NCBI GenBank assembly: GCA_038232455.1
Contig: JBBSHU010000002.1
Location: forward strand, 1-64,000
DNA: 64,000 bases
Direction of reading: 5' to 3'
Source: DATAQC01 sp038232455
GTDB taxonomy: Bacteria > Actinomycetota > Acidimicrobiia > Acidimicrobiales > AC-14
Under the pieces are notes generated by a model that made no database searches, was not told the origin of the DNA, and saw nothing but the letters and a program-made list of their open reading frames with translations. The position numbers were made by a program, and so were the translations under genes. This document shows, piece by piece, positions 24,271 to 32,312 of the stretch; positions within the stretch are counted from its first letter, which is position 1, and every line of letters starts with the position of its first letter.

Positions 24271-25739
24271 TGGCCCGCCGGCCTTGCCGCAGTGCCCTGG
24301 CCCGCCGGCCAGGAGGCCGTCCCGGCGCTGCGGCTCCGAGCCAGCTCGTCGCGAACGACGACACGGTCGTCGAAGTCGACCACCGAGTCGCCGGTCACCT
24401 GGGTGGCCTCGTGGCCCTTGCCCGCAACCACGACGACGTCTCCGGGTCGGGCCCGGCCCACGGCCTCGGCGATCGCCGTCCGGCGATCCGGCTCCACGAG
24501 CAAGGCGTCTGTTTCGACCACGCCCGCCCGGACCTCGGCGATGATGGCGAGCGGATCCTCACTGCGCGGGTTGTCGGTGGTGAGTACGGCCAGGTCGGCC
24601 AGCCTGGTGGCCACCTCCCCCATGGCCGGGCGTTTGCCCCGGTCACGGTCGCCACCGCACCCGAACACCACGAGCACCCGTCCGGGTGCGCCGCCGACGG
24701 TACGGGCAGAGTGGCGGGCGGCCACGAGGGCGTGCTCGAGGCTGTCGGGGGTGTGGGCGTAGTCGACGAGCACGGTGAAGGGTTGACCGCTGTCGATGGC
24801 CTCGAACCGACCAGGGATCGACGTCACCGAGGACAGGCCCTCGGCCACGGCCGCCGCCCCGACGCCCAGCTCGCGGGCGGCGGTGGCCGCAGCCAGGCCG
24901 TTGGCGACGTTGAAGGAGCCGCCCAGCCGCAGCCGGACGGCCTGACCGTCCCAACGGAACGTGCTGGAGGTGGTGCCGACGTCGAGGTCGACGGCGTCGG
25001 ACAGCGAGAAGGGGCGGGTCGGGATCGAAACAGTGTCGAGCAGCCGCCGGCCCCAGGGATCGTCGCTGTTCAGCACGGCGACGGCTGCTCTTTCCGGTGA
25101 GAACAACGATGCTTTGGCGGCGAAGTACTCGGGCATGGTCCCGTGGAAATCGAGGTGGTCCGGGCTCAGGTTGGTGAACACGGCCACCGAGAACCAGGTG
25201 GCGTCCACGCGGTGCTGGGCCAGGGCGTGCGACGAGACCTCGACCGCCGTCCCACTGACACCCCTCCCGGCCAGGTTGGCCAGTCGGGCCTGGAGATCGA
25301 TGGCCTCCGGCGTGGTGCGGGGGCCCGAGAGGGTCCCGATGATCTCGCACGGCCGGCCGTCGGCACGCAGGGCGGCAGCCAGGAAATGGGTGGTCGTGGT
25401 CTTGCCGTTGGTGCCCGTGACCCCGACCACGGACAGGTGGCGCGAGGGATGCCCGAAGAACGTGGCCGCGGCAGGCGCCATGGCGGCCCGGGTGCAGGCC
25501 ACGATCGCCTGAGGTACCGCGACCGGAAGGGCTCGCTCGCAGAGCAGGGCTGCGGCGCCGGCGGTGACGGCTCCGGCGGCCAGGTCGTGACCATCGGCGC
25601 GCTCGCCGCGGACGCAGCAGAACAGGGCGCCGGGCGTCACGGCCCGGGAATCATGGGTGATGGCGGCGATTTCGGTACCGGCCGGGTCTCCCCGGAACTC
25701 CAGTACCTCCAGCTCGCCGAGCAACCGGTCTAACCGCAC
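24267..25739 (-). CDS. murE: UDP-MurNAc-L-Ala-D-Glu--meso-DAP ligase MurE
   Basis: A 490-residue Mur ligase. P-loop VVGVTGTNGKTTTTHFLA, EVSSHALAQHRV, NLSPDHLDFHGTM and DYAHTPDSLEHAL are present. The specificity motif DNPRSEDP indicates that it adds meso-diaminopimelate, not Lys. The start is the GTG at 25739, which gives the family opening MRLDRLLGE and lies 10 bases after the ftsI stop. The last 20 residues (SWPAGQGTAARPAGQ) are encoded by a 27-base repeat and look dispensable. Confidence 0.96.
   Translation of the reverse strand: MRLDRLLGELEVLEFRGDPAGTEIAAITHDSRAVTPGALFCCVRGERADGHDLAAGAVTAGAAALLCERALPVAVPQAIVACTRAAMAPAAATFFGHPSRHLSVVGVTGTNGKTTTTHFLAAALRADGRPCEIIGTLSGPRTTPEAIDLQARLANLAGRGVSGTAVEVSSHALAQHRVDATWFSVAVFTNLSPDHLDFHGTMPEYFAAKASLFSPERAAVAVLNSDDPWGRRLLDTVSIPTRPFSLSDAVDLDVGTTSSTFRWDGQAVRLRLGGSFNVANGLAAATAARELGVGAAAVAEGLSSVTSIPGRFEAIDSGQPFTVLVDYAHTPDSLEHALVAARHSARTVGGAPGRVLVVFGCGGDRDRGKRPAMGEVATRLADLAVLTTDNPRSEDPLAIIAEVRAGVVETDALLVEPDRRTAIAEAVGRARPGDVVVVAGKGHEATQVTGDSVVDFDDRVVVRDELARSRSAGTASWPAGQGTAARPAGQ
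24271..24310. repeat. 27-bp tandem repeat at the murE C terminus
   Basis: TGGCCCGCCGGCC occurs at 24271-24283 and again at 24298-24310, a 27-base period. The stretch encodes the WPAGQ and RPAGQ ends of MurE, and the core is nearly palindromic. Confidence 0.5.
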
Positions 25740-25749
25740 ACGGTGATCC

Positions 25750-27684
25750 TCAGGGCCTCGACGTCGGAGTCCGCCCGAGCGTACCGGCCCCGGTGGCGTC
25801 CGCGGCAATACCGGGAGGGAGGGCCGCGGCAGGCGTGCCGGCCGGTGACGCCGGCGCTGACCCGTTGACGGGAACAGGCGTCGGCGTCACCGCGCCCATG
25901 GCAACGGACGCGGCGTCGGGAGGTATGCGCAGCAGGCGGGCGGCGAATCCGGCCAGTTGCGAGAACACCGGGGCCGACACCAGGCCCCCGAAGATGGGGG
26001 TCGGCTCGTCCAGCACCACGATCGCCGACAGCCGCGGTGATTCGGCGGGAAGGAATCCGGCGAAGGTGGCCACGTAGGCCCCGTCTTTGTACCCGACCCC
26101 GTCGTCGCGCACCTTCTGGGCCGTGCCGGTCTTGCCGGCGACGCTGAAGCCGGGGACGGCGGCGGCGGTTCCCGTCCCGTCGGCGACCACCTCTTGGAGC
26201 ATGGGGACGACGGCGCGGGCGGTGGCCTCCGACACCACTCGTCGGGGGGCGGGGGGGCGCACGTCGTGAGCCTTGCCGCCGGCGTCCACGACCCGTTTCG
26301 CGAGGATGGGGGGTACCTGGACACCACCGTTGGCGATCGAGTTGTAGGCGACCAGCATCTGCAGGGCCGTGACCGCCACCCCCTGGCCGATGGGCACGGT
26401 GGCGATGGAGGGGCCCGACCAGTCCGCCGGCTTGGGGAGCAGCCCGCCCGACTCTCCGGGGAAGTTGAGGTTCGTGCGGTCGGCGAGGCCGAAGGCGCGG
26501 ATGTAGTGGTCGATGCGTTCCTTTCCCTGGCGCTTGGCGATCATGATCGTCCCCACGTTGGACGAGTCGGCCACGATGCGGTTCACGGGCATCGTCTCGG
26601 TGCCGTGGGGCTCGGCGTCGTGAAAGGTGGAACCGGCCATGGCGAGCTGGTCGGGAACGACGAACGTGTCGGTGGGCCGAATCGTTCCGTCTTCGATGGC
26701 TCCGGCGACGGTAACCATCTTGTTGACCGACCCCGGTTCGTAGACGTGGGTGACGGCAGCGTTGTCGGGCGTGGGCCCGGGCGGGGCACCGCCCGTGCCG
26801 GCGGTGAGGCTGGCCATGGACAGGACCTCGCCGGTCTGGGGGTCCATGAAGATGGCGATCCCCGCCTTGGCCTGGGACGCCACGATCTGGGCGGACAGGG
26901 CGCGCTCGGTCTCGTACTGCAGGGAACGGTCGAGCGTGAGAACAAACTCTTGGCCCGGGGCCGCCGCCTTCAGCTCGTGGATGCCCGCAGCGATGTCACG
27001 GCCTGCCGGGTCCTTCTCGACCACGAGCTGTCCGGGGGTACCGGCCAGTTGCTTCTCGTACTGGAGCTCCAACCCGGACAGCCCCTTGTCGTCGAGCCCG
27101 ACCTGGCCCAACACGGGCGCGGCCATGGTCCCGGCCGGCGTGATCCGGGTGGGCTCCTCGAGGAGGGAGATCCCCGGAAGGTGCAGGGCAGCCACCTTGT
27201 CGGCCACCGGATTGTCGACCTTGCGGGCCAAATAGACGAAGCCGCCGCTGCTGGTGAGCTTGGCCCTGATCCCGGGCTCGTCGAGCTGGAGGAGGGGTGC
27301 CAGGGCATGGGCGGCGCCCGCCGGGTCCCGGACCTCCTGGGGATCGGCCCACACCGTTCTCAGGAGGCTGGAGATGGCCAGGGCTTCGCCGTTGCGGTCG
27401 AGGATCGCTCCCCTGGGGGCAGGCAGGGTGGCGGTGCGCAACCTCTGTGCCCGGCCGACCAGGGCGAACCGGCGGCCGCCCGGGCCCTGAACGGCGGCGA
27501 GGCGGACGATCACGGCGACAAAGGCCAGGACCAGGACGACGAGCAGGCACAGGAGTCGACGGCGAGGTTTGTGGGCCGAGGTCGACGTCGACGACCGCGG
27601 AGCGGGGCGACGCCGAGGAGCCGTCCGGCGACGTGCGGGAGGGCGACCGGTGGGACGACGGGTCAGGGTGGCCGACGGGCTCAC
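25750..27684 (-). CDS. ftsI: Septal transpeptidase FtsI (class B PBP)
   Basis: A 644-residue penicillin-binding protein. A basic cytoplasmic N terminus (about 42 residues) and one membrane helix (43-62) precede a dimerisation domain and the transpeptidase domain. Active-site motifs are EPGSVNKM (catalytic Ser 319, Lys 322), DSSNVG (SxN) and AGKTGTAQKV (KTG). The C-terminal ~60 residues are Pro/Ala-rich and variable. The start is the GTG at 27684, forming a GTGA overlap with ftsL; the much longer open frame upstream is only the ftsL region read in another frame. It acts with FtsW on septal peptidoglycan. Confidence 0.96.
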   Translation of the reverse strand: MSPSATLTRRPTGRPPARRRTAPRRRPAPRSSTSTSAHKPRRRLLCLLVVLVLAFVAVIVRLAAVQGPGGRRFALVGRAQRLRTATLPAPRGAILDRNGEALAISSLLRTVWADPQEVRDPAGAAHALAPLLQLDEPGIRAKLTSSGGFVYLARKVDNPVADKVAALHLPGISLLEEPTRITPAGTMAAPVLGQVGLDDKGLSGLELQYEKQLAGTPGQLVVEKDPAGRDIAAGIHELKAAAPGQEFVLTLDRSLQYETERALSAQIVASQAKAGIAIFMDPQTGEVLSMASLTAGTGGAPPGPTPDNAAVTHVYEPGSVNKMVTVAGAIEDGTIRPTDTFVVPDQLAMAGSTFHDAEPHGTETMPVNRIVADSSNVGTIMIAKRQGKERIDHYIRAFGLADRTNLNFPGESGGLLPKPADWSGPSIATVPIGQGVAVTALQMLVAYNSIANGGVQVPPILAKRVVDAGGKAHDVRPPAPRRVVSEATARAVVPMLQEVVADGTGTAAAVPGFSVAGKTGTAQKVRDDGVGYKDGAYVATFAGFLPAESPRLSAIVVLDEPTPIFGGLVSAPVFSQLAGFAARLLRIPPDAASVAMGAVTPTPVPVNGSAPASPAGTPAAALPPGIAADATGAGTLGRTPTSRP

Positions 27685-28313
27685 GGGTGCCGGACCGCAA
27701 CTGTGGATGGCGTCGCCTGGCGGCGGGCGACGGTGGTTGCGGTCGTGGTCGGCGTAGCGGCGCTGGTCGGTTTGGTCGCCGCCGCGCCCGACGATGCCGC
27801 TCCGTTGGTCGTGGCCGCCGAGGCGCTTCCGGTCTTGGCCGCACCCGCCGGCCCGGGCATCGCTTCGGCGGCGGCCGGTGTCGGGAGAGGGCCCTCGGGA
27901 ACGGGTGGCAACGGTGAGATCGGATCGGCTGCGGGGAGATAGGCAACCGCGGCCAACGGCACCATGCCCAGGTGCTGGCGGGCCCAGCCCACCACTCGGG
28001 CGGGCGCCTCGAGCTGGGCGACCTCTACCGTCAGTTGACCGTTGTGGGCCACGGCGGTGTCGGCTCGCTTGTGGAGAGCGTCGAGCTCCGCCTGCCCCTG
28101 GGTGAGCAAGACATGGAGGCACACCACCCCGAACAGCCCGACGGCCACCAGGGCCGAGGCCAGCACCGTCGCCGCCCGGGTGAGAGCCCGCCGCCGGGGA
28201 AGGGCCGAGGGGTCGACCAGCCGGAGAGCGGGCGCGGCCACGGCGGTCGAGCCAGAGGAAGCCCGGCGAGGTGCGGGACGGGCGGCCAGGCGTGCGGAGC
28301 GGGCCTGGCTCAT
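27681..28313 (-). CDS. ftsL: FtsL-like divisome protein with long tail
   Basis: A 210-residue bitopic protein at the ftsL position between rsmH and ftsI. It has a basic cytoplasmic head, one membrane helix at 47-70 (TVLASALVAVGLFGVVCLHV) and a short coiled coil (about 71-115, QGQAELDALHKRADTAVAHN) ending in ARVVGWARQHLGMVPLA, the usual FtsL/DivIC finish. Unusually, about 85 further residues follow, nearly all Pro, Ala, Thr and Gly, probably disordered outside the cell. Sequence identity in this family is low, so the call rests on topology and position. Confidence 0.85.
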   Translation of the reverse strand: MSQARSARLAARPAPRRASSGSTAVAAPALRLVDPSALPRRRALTRAATVLASALVAVGLFGVVCLHVLLTQGQAELDALHKRADTAVAHNGQLTVEVAQLEAPARVVGWARQHLGMVPLAAVAYLPAADPISPLPPVPEGPLPTPAAAEAMPGPAGAAKTGSASAATTNGAASSGAAATKPTSAATPTTTATTVARRQATPSTVAVRHP

Positions 28314-28398
28314 GCCCGGACCGTCGCCTGGAAAGTGTCGACGTCACGTTCCCGAGACGGGTGGCCCGTGCGGCCACCCGTACAGGACCCGACGAGGC
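28314..28398 (-). other. 85-base rsmH-ftsL gap with strong hairpin
   Basis: The only sizeable gap inside the run from rsmH to ftsQ. It is dominated by the hairpin at 28357-28381. No alternative promoter with good boxes is seen. Confidence 0.4.
28357..28381. other. Perfect 10-bp hairpin between rsmH and ftsL
   Basis: ACGGGTGGCC, loop CGTGC, GGCCACCCGT: a perfect 10-base stem with a 5-base loop. There is no U-run after it, so it looks more like an RNA-processing, stabilising or attenuation element than a classical terminator. Confidence 0.6.
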
Positions 28399-29349
28399 TC
28401 ATGAGGCCAGCTTCTCGACCGCTCGCAGGCGGGCACTCTCGGATCGACGGTTGGCGGCCACCTCGCCCGAGCCCGGCCGCGTGCCCCGGCGAAGGTGGCG
28501 GACGCTCGGCCGGGCGCCACACACGCAGGGCAATCGAGGCGGGCAGGTACAGCCACCAGTGGCGGCCCGGGTGAGGCGGGCCTTGACGATGCGATCCTCA
28601 CCGGAGTGGTAGGCGAGGACCACGACGCGACCCTCGGGGGCCAGCAACTCGACAGCCGTATCGACGGCGCGGCCGAGGATGGCCAACTCCTCGTTGACCT
28701 CGATGCGAATGGCCTGGAAGGAGCGGCGGGCGGGATCCCCGCCCCGGCGGCGGGCGGGGGCCGGTATGGCGGCGCGAATCACGCCGGCCAACTCGCCGGT
28801 CGTGGCCAGCGGCCGGGCGGCGAGGATGGCCCGGGCGATACGCCGGGCGTAACGCTCGTCGCCCAGGTCGCCCAGGACGGTTGCCAGGCGCTGCTCGCTA
28901 TAGCCGTTGACGACGTCGTCGGCGCTCGTCGGCTGGTCACGGTCCATGCGCATGTCGACGGGGCCGTCGCCCCGATAGGAAAAGCCGCGCTCGGGCCGGT
29001 CGAGCTGGGGCGAGCTGACGCCGAGATCGAACAACACTCCCGACACCCGGTCATGGCCCAGCTCCTCGCAGACTGCGGCCATCCGGTCGAAACGGGCGTG
29101 GCGCAGCACGGCCCGCCCCCCGAATGGTTGCAACGCCGTCGCCGCGGCAGCCAGGGCATCGGCGTCGCGGTCCAGGCCCACCACCTGAAGGTGCGGATAC
29201 GCAGCCAGGAGAGCTCCCGCGTGGCCCCCACCGCCGACCGTGGCGTCGACCACCGGACCCGGCGGCACCGGCTCGAAAAGTGCGGTGACCTCGGCCACCA
29301 TGACAGGAAGATGCTCGTAGGCCCGGCTCGATTCAGCCGGGTCGTTCAT
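28399..29349 (-). CDS. rsmH: 16S rRNA m4C1402 methyltransferase RsmH
   Basis: A 316-residue SAM-dependent enzyme that methylates N4 of C1402 in 16S rRNA. The SAM-binding start HLPVMVAEVTALF and VVDATVGGGGHAGALL, then LFDLGVSSPQLDRPERGFSYR with DGPVDMRMD, RRSFQAIRIEVNEEL and LAYHSGEDRIVK are the standard motifs. The ATG at 29349 is preceded by GAGG four bases away; an ATG seven codons earlier is possible. It is normally adjacent to mraZ, but here 181 bases separate them. Confidence 0.96.
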   Translation of the reverse strand: MNDPAESSRAYEHLPVMVAEVTALFEPVPPGPVVDATVGGGGHAGALLAAYPHLQVVGLDRDADALAAAATALQPFGGRAVLRHARFDRMAAVCEELGHDRVSGVLFDLGVSSPQLDRPERGFSYRGDGPVDMRMDRDQPTSADDVVNGYSEQRLATVLGDLGDERYARRIARAILAARPLATTGELAGVIRAAIPAPARRRGGDPARRSFQAIRIEVNEELAILGRAVDTAVELLAPEGRVVVLAYHSGEDRIVKARLTRAATGGCTCPPRLPCVCGARPSVRHLRRGTRPGSGEVAANRRSESARLRAVEKLAS

Positions 29350-29530
29350 CGGACCTCGTCCGTCCGCCATCCCCCGCCCGGAAGGCTCCAAGCAGTCCAT
29401 CTGCTCGATCGGAGCCAAGACACAGGGCGAAGAGGGGGGTCTTCCCACGTGCCGGTCGGGGGATGGCGCACGGACGAGTGCGATGTCGGTGATCCGCTGC
29501 CGGTCGGAGTCGGGGCGGTAATAGTGGGCC
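29350..29530 (-). other. 181-base mraZ-rsmH gap
   Basis: No gene is seen. It holds the nested inverted repeat at 29384-29416 just before the rsmH ribosome site. The gap is longer than usual for this pair and could carry a leader or attenuator, but no promoter boxes are convincing. Confidence 0.4.
29384..29416. other. Nested inverted repeat upstream of rsmH
   Basis: Outer arms GGCTCC (29384-29389) and GGAGCC (29411-29416) enclose inner arms AGCAG and CTGCT around a 5-base loop, giving a two-step hairpin about 35 bases before the rsmH ATG. Confidence 0.45.
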
Positions 29531-29959
29531 TCAACAGTCGGTTCTCTCGGGGTCGACAACGTCACCGGAGAGACCCTGCTCGCCGACCCGTTTCGTCTCC
29601 TGCCAGGTGGCGGCATCCCAGATCTCCACGTGATCGAAGGCCCCGGTGATGGCGACCTCCCGGTCCAGGTGGGCGAAGGCCCGCAGCGGCGCGGGAATCG
29701 CCACCCGGCCCTGCTTGTCGGGACTGGCAGCCTCGGCCCCGGCGAAGAAGGCCCTGGCCTGGTTGCGGTCGGCCGGCGTTCCCCGCCACTTGGCCTTCAT
29801 CTCCTGGGACCGCCCCTCGAACTCCTCGGGTGGCCACAGGGCCAGGCACCCGTCCACTTCGCTGGTGACGAACGCCGACTCGAGCTGGTCGCGGAAGCGA
29901 GCAGGAAGAATCACCCTCCCCTTCGCATCCAGGGAGTGACTGTGCTCTCCCAGGAACAT
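29531..29959 (-). CDS. mraZ: MraZ, dcw-cluster transcription regulator
   Basis: A 142-residue double-AbrB-fold DNA-binding protein that regulates the dcw operon, usually as a repressor. Two SpoVT/AbrB half-repeats are visible: HSLDAKGRVILPARFRDQL near residue 8 and SPDKQGRVAIPAPLRAFA near 78. The start is the ATG at 29959, which gives the family opening MFLGEHSHSLD and has a ribosome site (GAGGTG) seven bases upstream; an in-frame ATG at 30001 lacks such a site. It is the first gene of the cluster. Confidence 0.95.
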   Translation of the reverse strand: MFLGEHSHSLDAKGRVILPARFRDQLESAFVTSEVDGCLALWPPEEFEGRSQEMKAKWRGTPADRNQARAFFAGAEAASPDKQGRVAIPAPLRAFAHLDREVAITGAFDHVEIWDAATWQETKRVGEQGLSGDVVDPERTDC

Positions 29960-30083
29960 CAGCGCCACCTCGGTCCGGATCTCGTTGTTCGGGCACCGCA
30001 TCTTCGGGAACAGTGTTTTCGGGAAACATGGAGAACCTGTCGGTTGTCTCTGGCATGTCGGTCATGTCAGGCTCCCCCCCGCA

Positions 30084-30117
30084 CCACTTCGCTCCACCGT
30101 ACTCCCCGACCCACCAC
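30084..30117 (-). promoter_or_regulatory. Probable MraZ operator, four boxes at 10-bp spacing
   Basis: On the minus strand GTGG (30114-30117), GGGG (30104-30107), GTGG (30094-30097) and GTGG (30084-30087) repeat at an exact 10-base period. Known MraZ sites are short G-rich direct repeats about one helical turn apart. The boxes cover the predicted -10 element of mraZ. Confidence 0.55.
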
Positions 30118-30124
30118 CCGTCAA
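30096..30124 (-). promoter_or_regulatory. mraZ / dcw promoter
   Basis: On the minus strand TTGACG (30119-30124), 17 bases, TACGGT (30096-30101). Transcription would start near 30089, leaving a leader of about 130 bases that contains a direct repeat TTCCCGAA (30003-30026). Confidence 0.6.
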
Positions 30125-30149
30125 GAGATCGTCACCACATCCCTCCCTG

Positions 30150-31421
30150 ATGGGCGATGCTGAGCGGATGGGGCTTCCGGTGCGGACGCGGCTGGCGGTT
30201 CTGGCCGGGCGGACGATCTCGGAGGTGTCCCGGCGAGCGGGCACGGGTGAGGGATCCGCAGTAGGCGGCAAGGTCACCCTGGCCCTCGACCCCCATGCCC
30301 TCGACCTGCTGGCCGCCGGACACGAGGTGGCCCTTGTCTCGGGCACCAACGGCAAGACCACCACCACGCGTCTCCTCGCCGCCGCACTGGCGACCAAGGC
30401 TGGGGTCACGAGCAATTCGGCCGGAGCCAACCTTCTCTCCGGGCTGGTGAGCACGCTCTCGCGCTCCGAGCCGTCTGCCCTCGCCGCCTTCGAGGTCGAC
30501 GAGGGGCTGCTCCCCACCGTGGTGGAGGCGACCCGGCCCGCAGTGGTGGCCCTGTTGAACCTCAGCCGTGACCAGCTCGATCGCATCGGCGAGGTCCGCC
30601 TCCACGCCGAGGCATGGGGACGGGCGCTCGGTGCCGCCCCCGACACCACCGTGGTCGCCAACATCGACGACCCCCTGGTGGCGTGGGCCGCCCGGACGGC
30701 GAAAACGGTGATCTGGGTGGGAACGGGCCAGCGCTGGCGCTCCGACGCCGCCGCCTGCCCGGCGTGTGGCGGCCGCATCGTCTGGACCGGGGACCAGGAC
30801 ACGGCCTGGTCGTGCACGTCGTGTGACTTCGCTCGGCCCCGGCCCGACCTGTCGCTCGAAGGCGAGGACCTGGTGCTGACCGACGGGCGACGGGTCCCGA
30901 TCCGGCTCCAGCTCCCGGGCTGGTGCAACCTGGCCAACGCGGCCATGGCTACGGCGGCGGCCACCGTCCTCGGCGTCGACGCGGCGGTGGCGGTGCGCGG
31001 GATGGCCGACGTGGGCACGGTCGCCGGGCGGTATGCCGTGGTCGACGTCGACGGCGTAAACGTGCGCCTCCTGCTGGCCAAGAACCCCGCCGGTTGGGCG
31101 GAGACCCTGAGACTCATTCGGCCACCACCCGTGCCCGTGGTCGTCGGCATCAACTCCCGGGTGGCCGATGGACGTGATCCCTCCTGGCTCTGGGATGTCC
31201 CCTTCGAGGCGTTGCGGGGCAGGTTGGTCATCGCCACCGGCGAACGGGGCCGCGACCTGGCCGTCCGCCTCGGCTACGCCGAGGTCGAGCACCGATTCGT
31301 GCCCGGCTACCGCGACGCGGTCAGAGCGGCCGCCGCCTCGGCCATCGACCTGGCAGCCAACTACACCTCGTTCCAGGACGCCCGCACCGCCTTTGGCCGA
31401 GCCGGCACCGTCGATGCCTGA
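30150..31421 (+). CDS. murT: Lipid II isoglutaminyl synthase subunit MurT
   Basis: A 423-residue Mur-ligase-like protein (Mur ligase central domain plus DUF1727) that, with GatD, amidates the alpha-carboxyl of D-Glu in lipid II. The P-loop GTNGKTTTTR is at 65-74 and NLSRDQLDR lies further on. A zinc ribbon, characteristic of MurT, has Cys at 203 and 206 (CPAC) and 222 and 225 (CTSC). The DUF1727 part ends in LAANYTSFQDAR. The start is the ATG at 30150; neither it nor the ATG at 30168 has a clear ribosome site. It is divergent from mraZ, sharing a 190-base control region. Confidence 0.94.
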   Translation: MGDAERMGLPVRTRLAVLAGRTISEVSRRAGTGEGSAVGGKVTLALDPHALDLLAAGHEVALVSGTNGKTTTTRLLAAALATKAGVTSNSAGANLLSGLVSTLSRSEPSALAAFEVDEGLLPTVVEATRPAVVALLNLSRDQLDRIGEVRLHAEAWGRALGAAPDTTVVANIDDPLVAWAARTAKTVIWVGTGQRWRSDAAACPACGGRIVWTGDQDTAWSCTSCDFARPRPDLSLEGEDLVLTDGRRVPIRLQLPGWCNLANAAMATAAATVLGVDAAVAVRGMADVGTVAGRYAVVDVDGVNVRLLLAKNPAGWAETLRLIRPPPVPVVVGINSRVADGRDPSWLWDVPFEALRGRLVIATGERGRDLAVRLGYAEVEHRFVPGYRDAVRAAAASAIDLAANYTSFQDARTAFGRAGTVDA

Positions 31422-31520
31422 CCGGCGCCGCCGCCCCGCAGGCAGAACCCCGCGCCGCCGCCCCGCGGGCAGAACCCGGTGACACCCCGCGGGCAGAACC
31501 CGGCCCGCCGGGAGGGCGCC
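31422..31520 (+). other. murT-gatD spacer with 27-bp repeats
   Basis: A 99-base gap between two subunit genes that usually overlap or touch. It is filled almost entirely by three repeat units and ends with the gatD ribosome site. Confidence 0.5.
31425..31501 (+). repeat. Triple tandem repeat between murT and gatD
   Basis: Units share CCCCGC[AG]GGCAGAACCC. The first two (31425-31451, 31452-31478) have a 27-base period and differ at one base plus the junction; the third (core 31485-31501) follows at 24 bases. Confidence 0.75.
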
Positions 31521-32312
31521 GTGTCCATCGGGCTGCTCTTCCCCGAGCTGCTGGGTACCTACGGCGACGGCGGCAACGCCGTGGTGCTGGCCCAGCGCCT
31601 CCGCTGGAGGGGGATCGGCGGCGACGTGGTCGAGGTTCCCGCCGGCGATCCCATCCCCCGGTCGTGCGACATCTACCTCATGGGCGGAGGCGAGGACGGT
31701 CCCCAGACGCTGGCCGTGCGCCAGCTCCAGTCCAGCGGCGTTCTGCCCCGCGCCGTCGACCACGGCGCAGCCGTGCTGGCCGTGTGTGCCGGCTACCAGT
31801 TGCTCGGCCGTGAGTTCCTCGGCCCGGACGGCTCGCCCAACGCCGGTCTCGGCCTCCTGGATTGCGCGACCACACGCGGTCGCGGCCCACGCCGGGTGGG
31901 CGAGCTGGTGGTCGACGCCGATCCCGGCCTCGGGCTCCCGACACTCACCGGCTACGAGAACCATGCCGGCGTGACCAGGTTGGGGCCGACGGCCCAACCG
32001 CTGGGCCGGGTGCTGGTCGGCCACGGCAACGACGCCGGCCAGGGTACCGAAGGCGTCGTCGACGGCCACGTGATCGGCACGTACCTCCACGGCCCCGTCC
32101 TGGCGCGCAACCCGGCTCTGGCCGATCAGATCCTGGAGTGGGTGGTGGGCCCCCTCGACCCCATCGACGACTCCGAGGTCCACGCCTTGCGGACCGAGCG
32201 CATCGCCACGGCGCGCCGGTCCCATCCCCTAACCAGTCGGGGACTGGCCGGGCGACGCCGACCATGGCCCGAGCCGGAGAGCCGGGCAGGGAACGGCGGC
32301 GCTAGTCGCTAG
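31521..32312 (+). CDS. gatD: Lipid II isoglutaminyl synthase glutaminase subunit GatD
   Basis: A 263-residue class I glutamine amidotransferase that supplies ammonia to MurT. The nucleophile is Cys 89 in VCAGYQLLG and the catalytic His is 190 in GTYLHGPVLARNP. The opening GLLFPELLGTYGDGGNAVVLAQRL is typical of GatD and CobB/CobQ-like amidotransferases. The start is the GTG at 31521, with an excellent ribosome site (GGGAGG, 5 bases away); a longer in-frame version would translate the repeat region. Its stop codon overlaps the converging YceH gene by 4 bases. Confidence 0.94.
   Translation: MSIGLLFPELLGTYGDGGNAVVLAQRLRWRGIGGDVVEVPAGDPIPRSCDIYLMGGGEDGPQTLAVRQLQSSGVLPRAVDHGAAVLAVCAGYQLLGREFLGPDGSPNAGLGLLDCATTRGRGPRRVGELVVDADPGLGLPTLTGYENHAGVTRLGPTAQPLGRVLVGHGNDAGQGTEGVVDGHVIGTYLHGPVLARNPALADQILEWVVGPLDPIDDSEVHALRTERIATARRSHPLTSRGLAGRRRPWPEPESRAGNGGASR

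Noticed and set aside
31425..31501. CRISPR-like array
   Set aside because: Units are contiguous with 24-27-base period and no unique spacers, and no cas genes are present. It is a simple tandem repeat.
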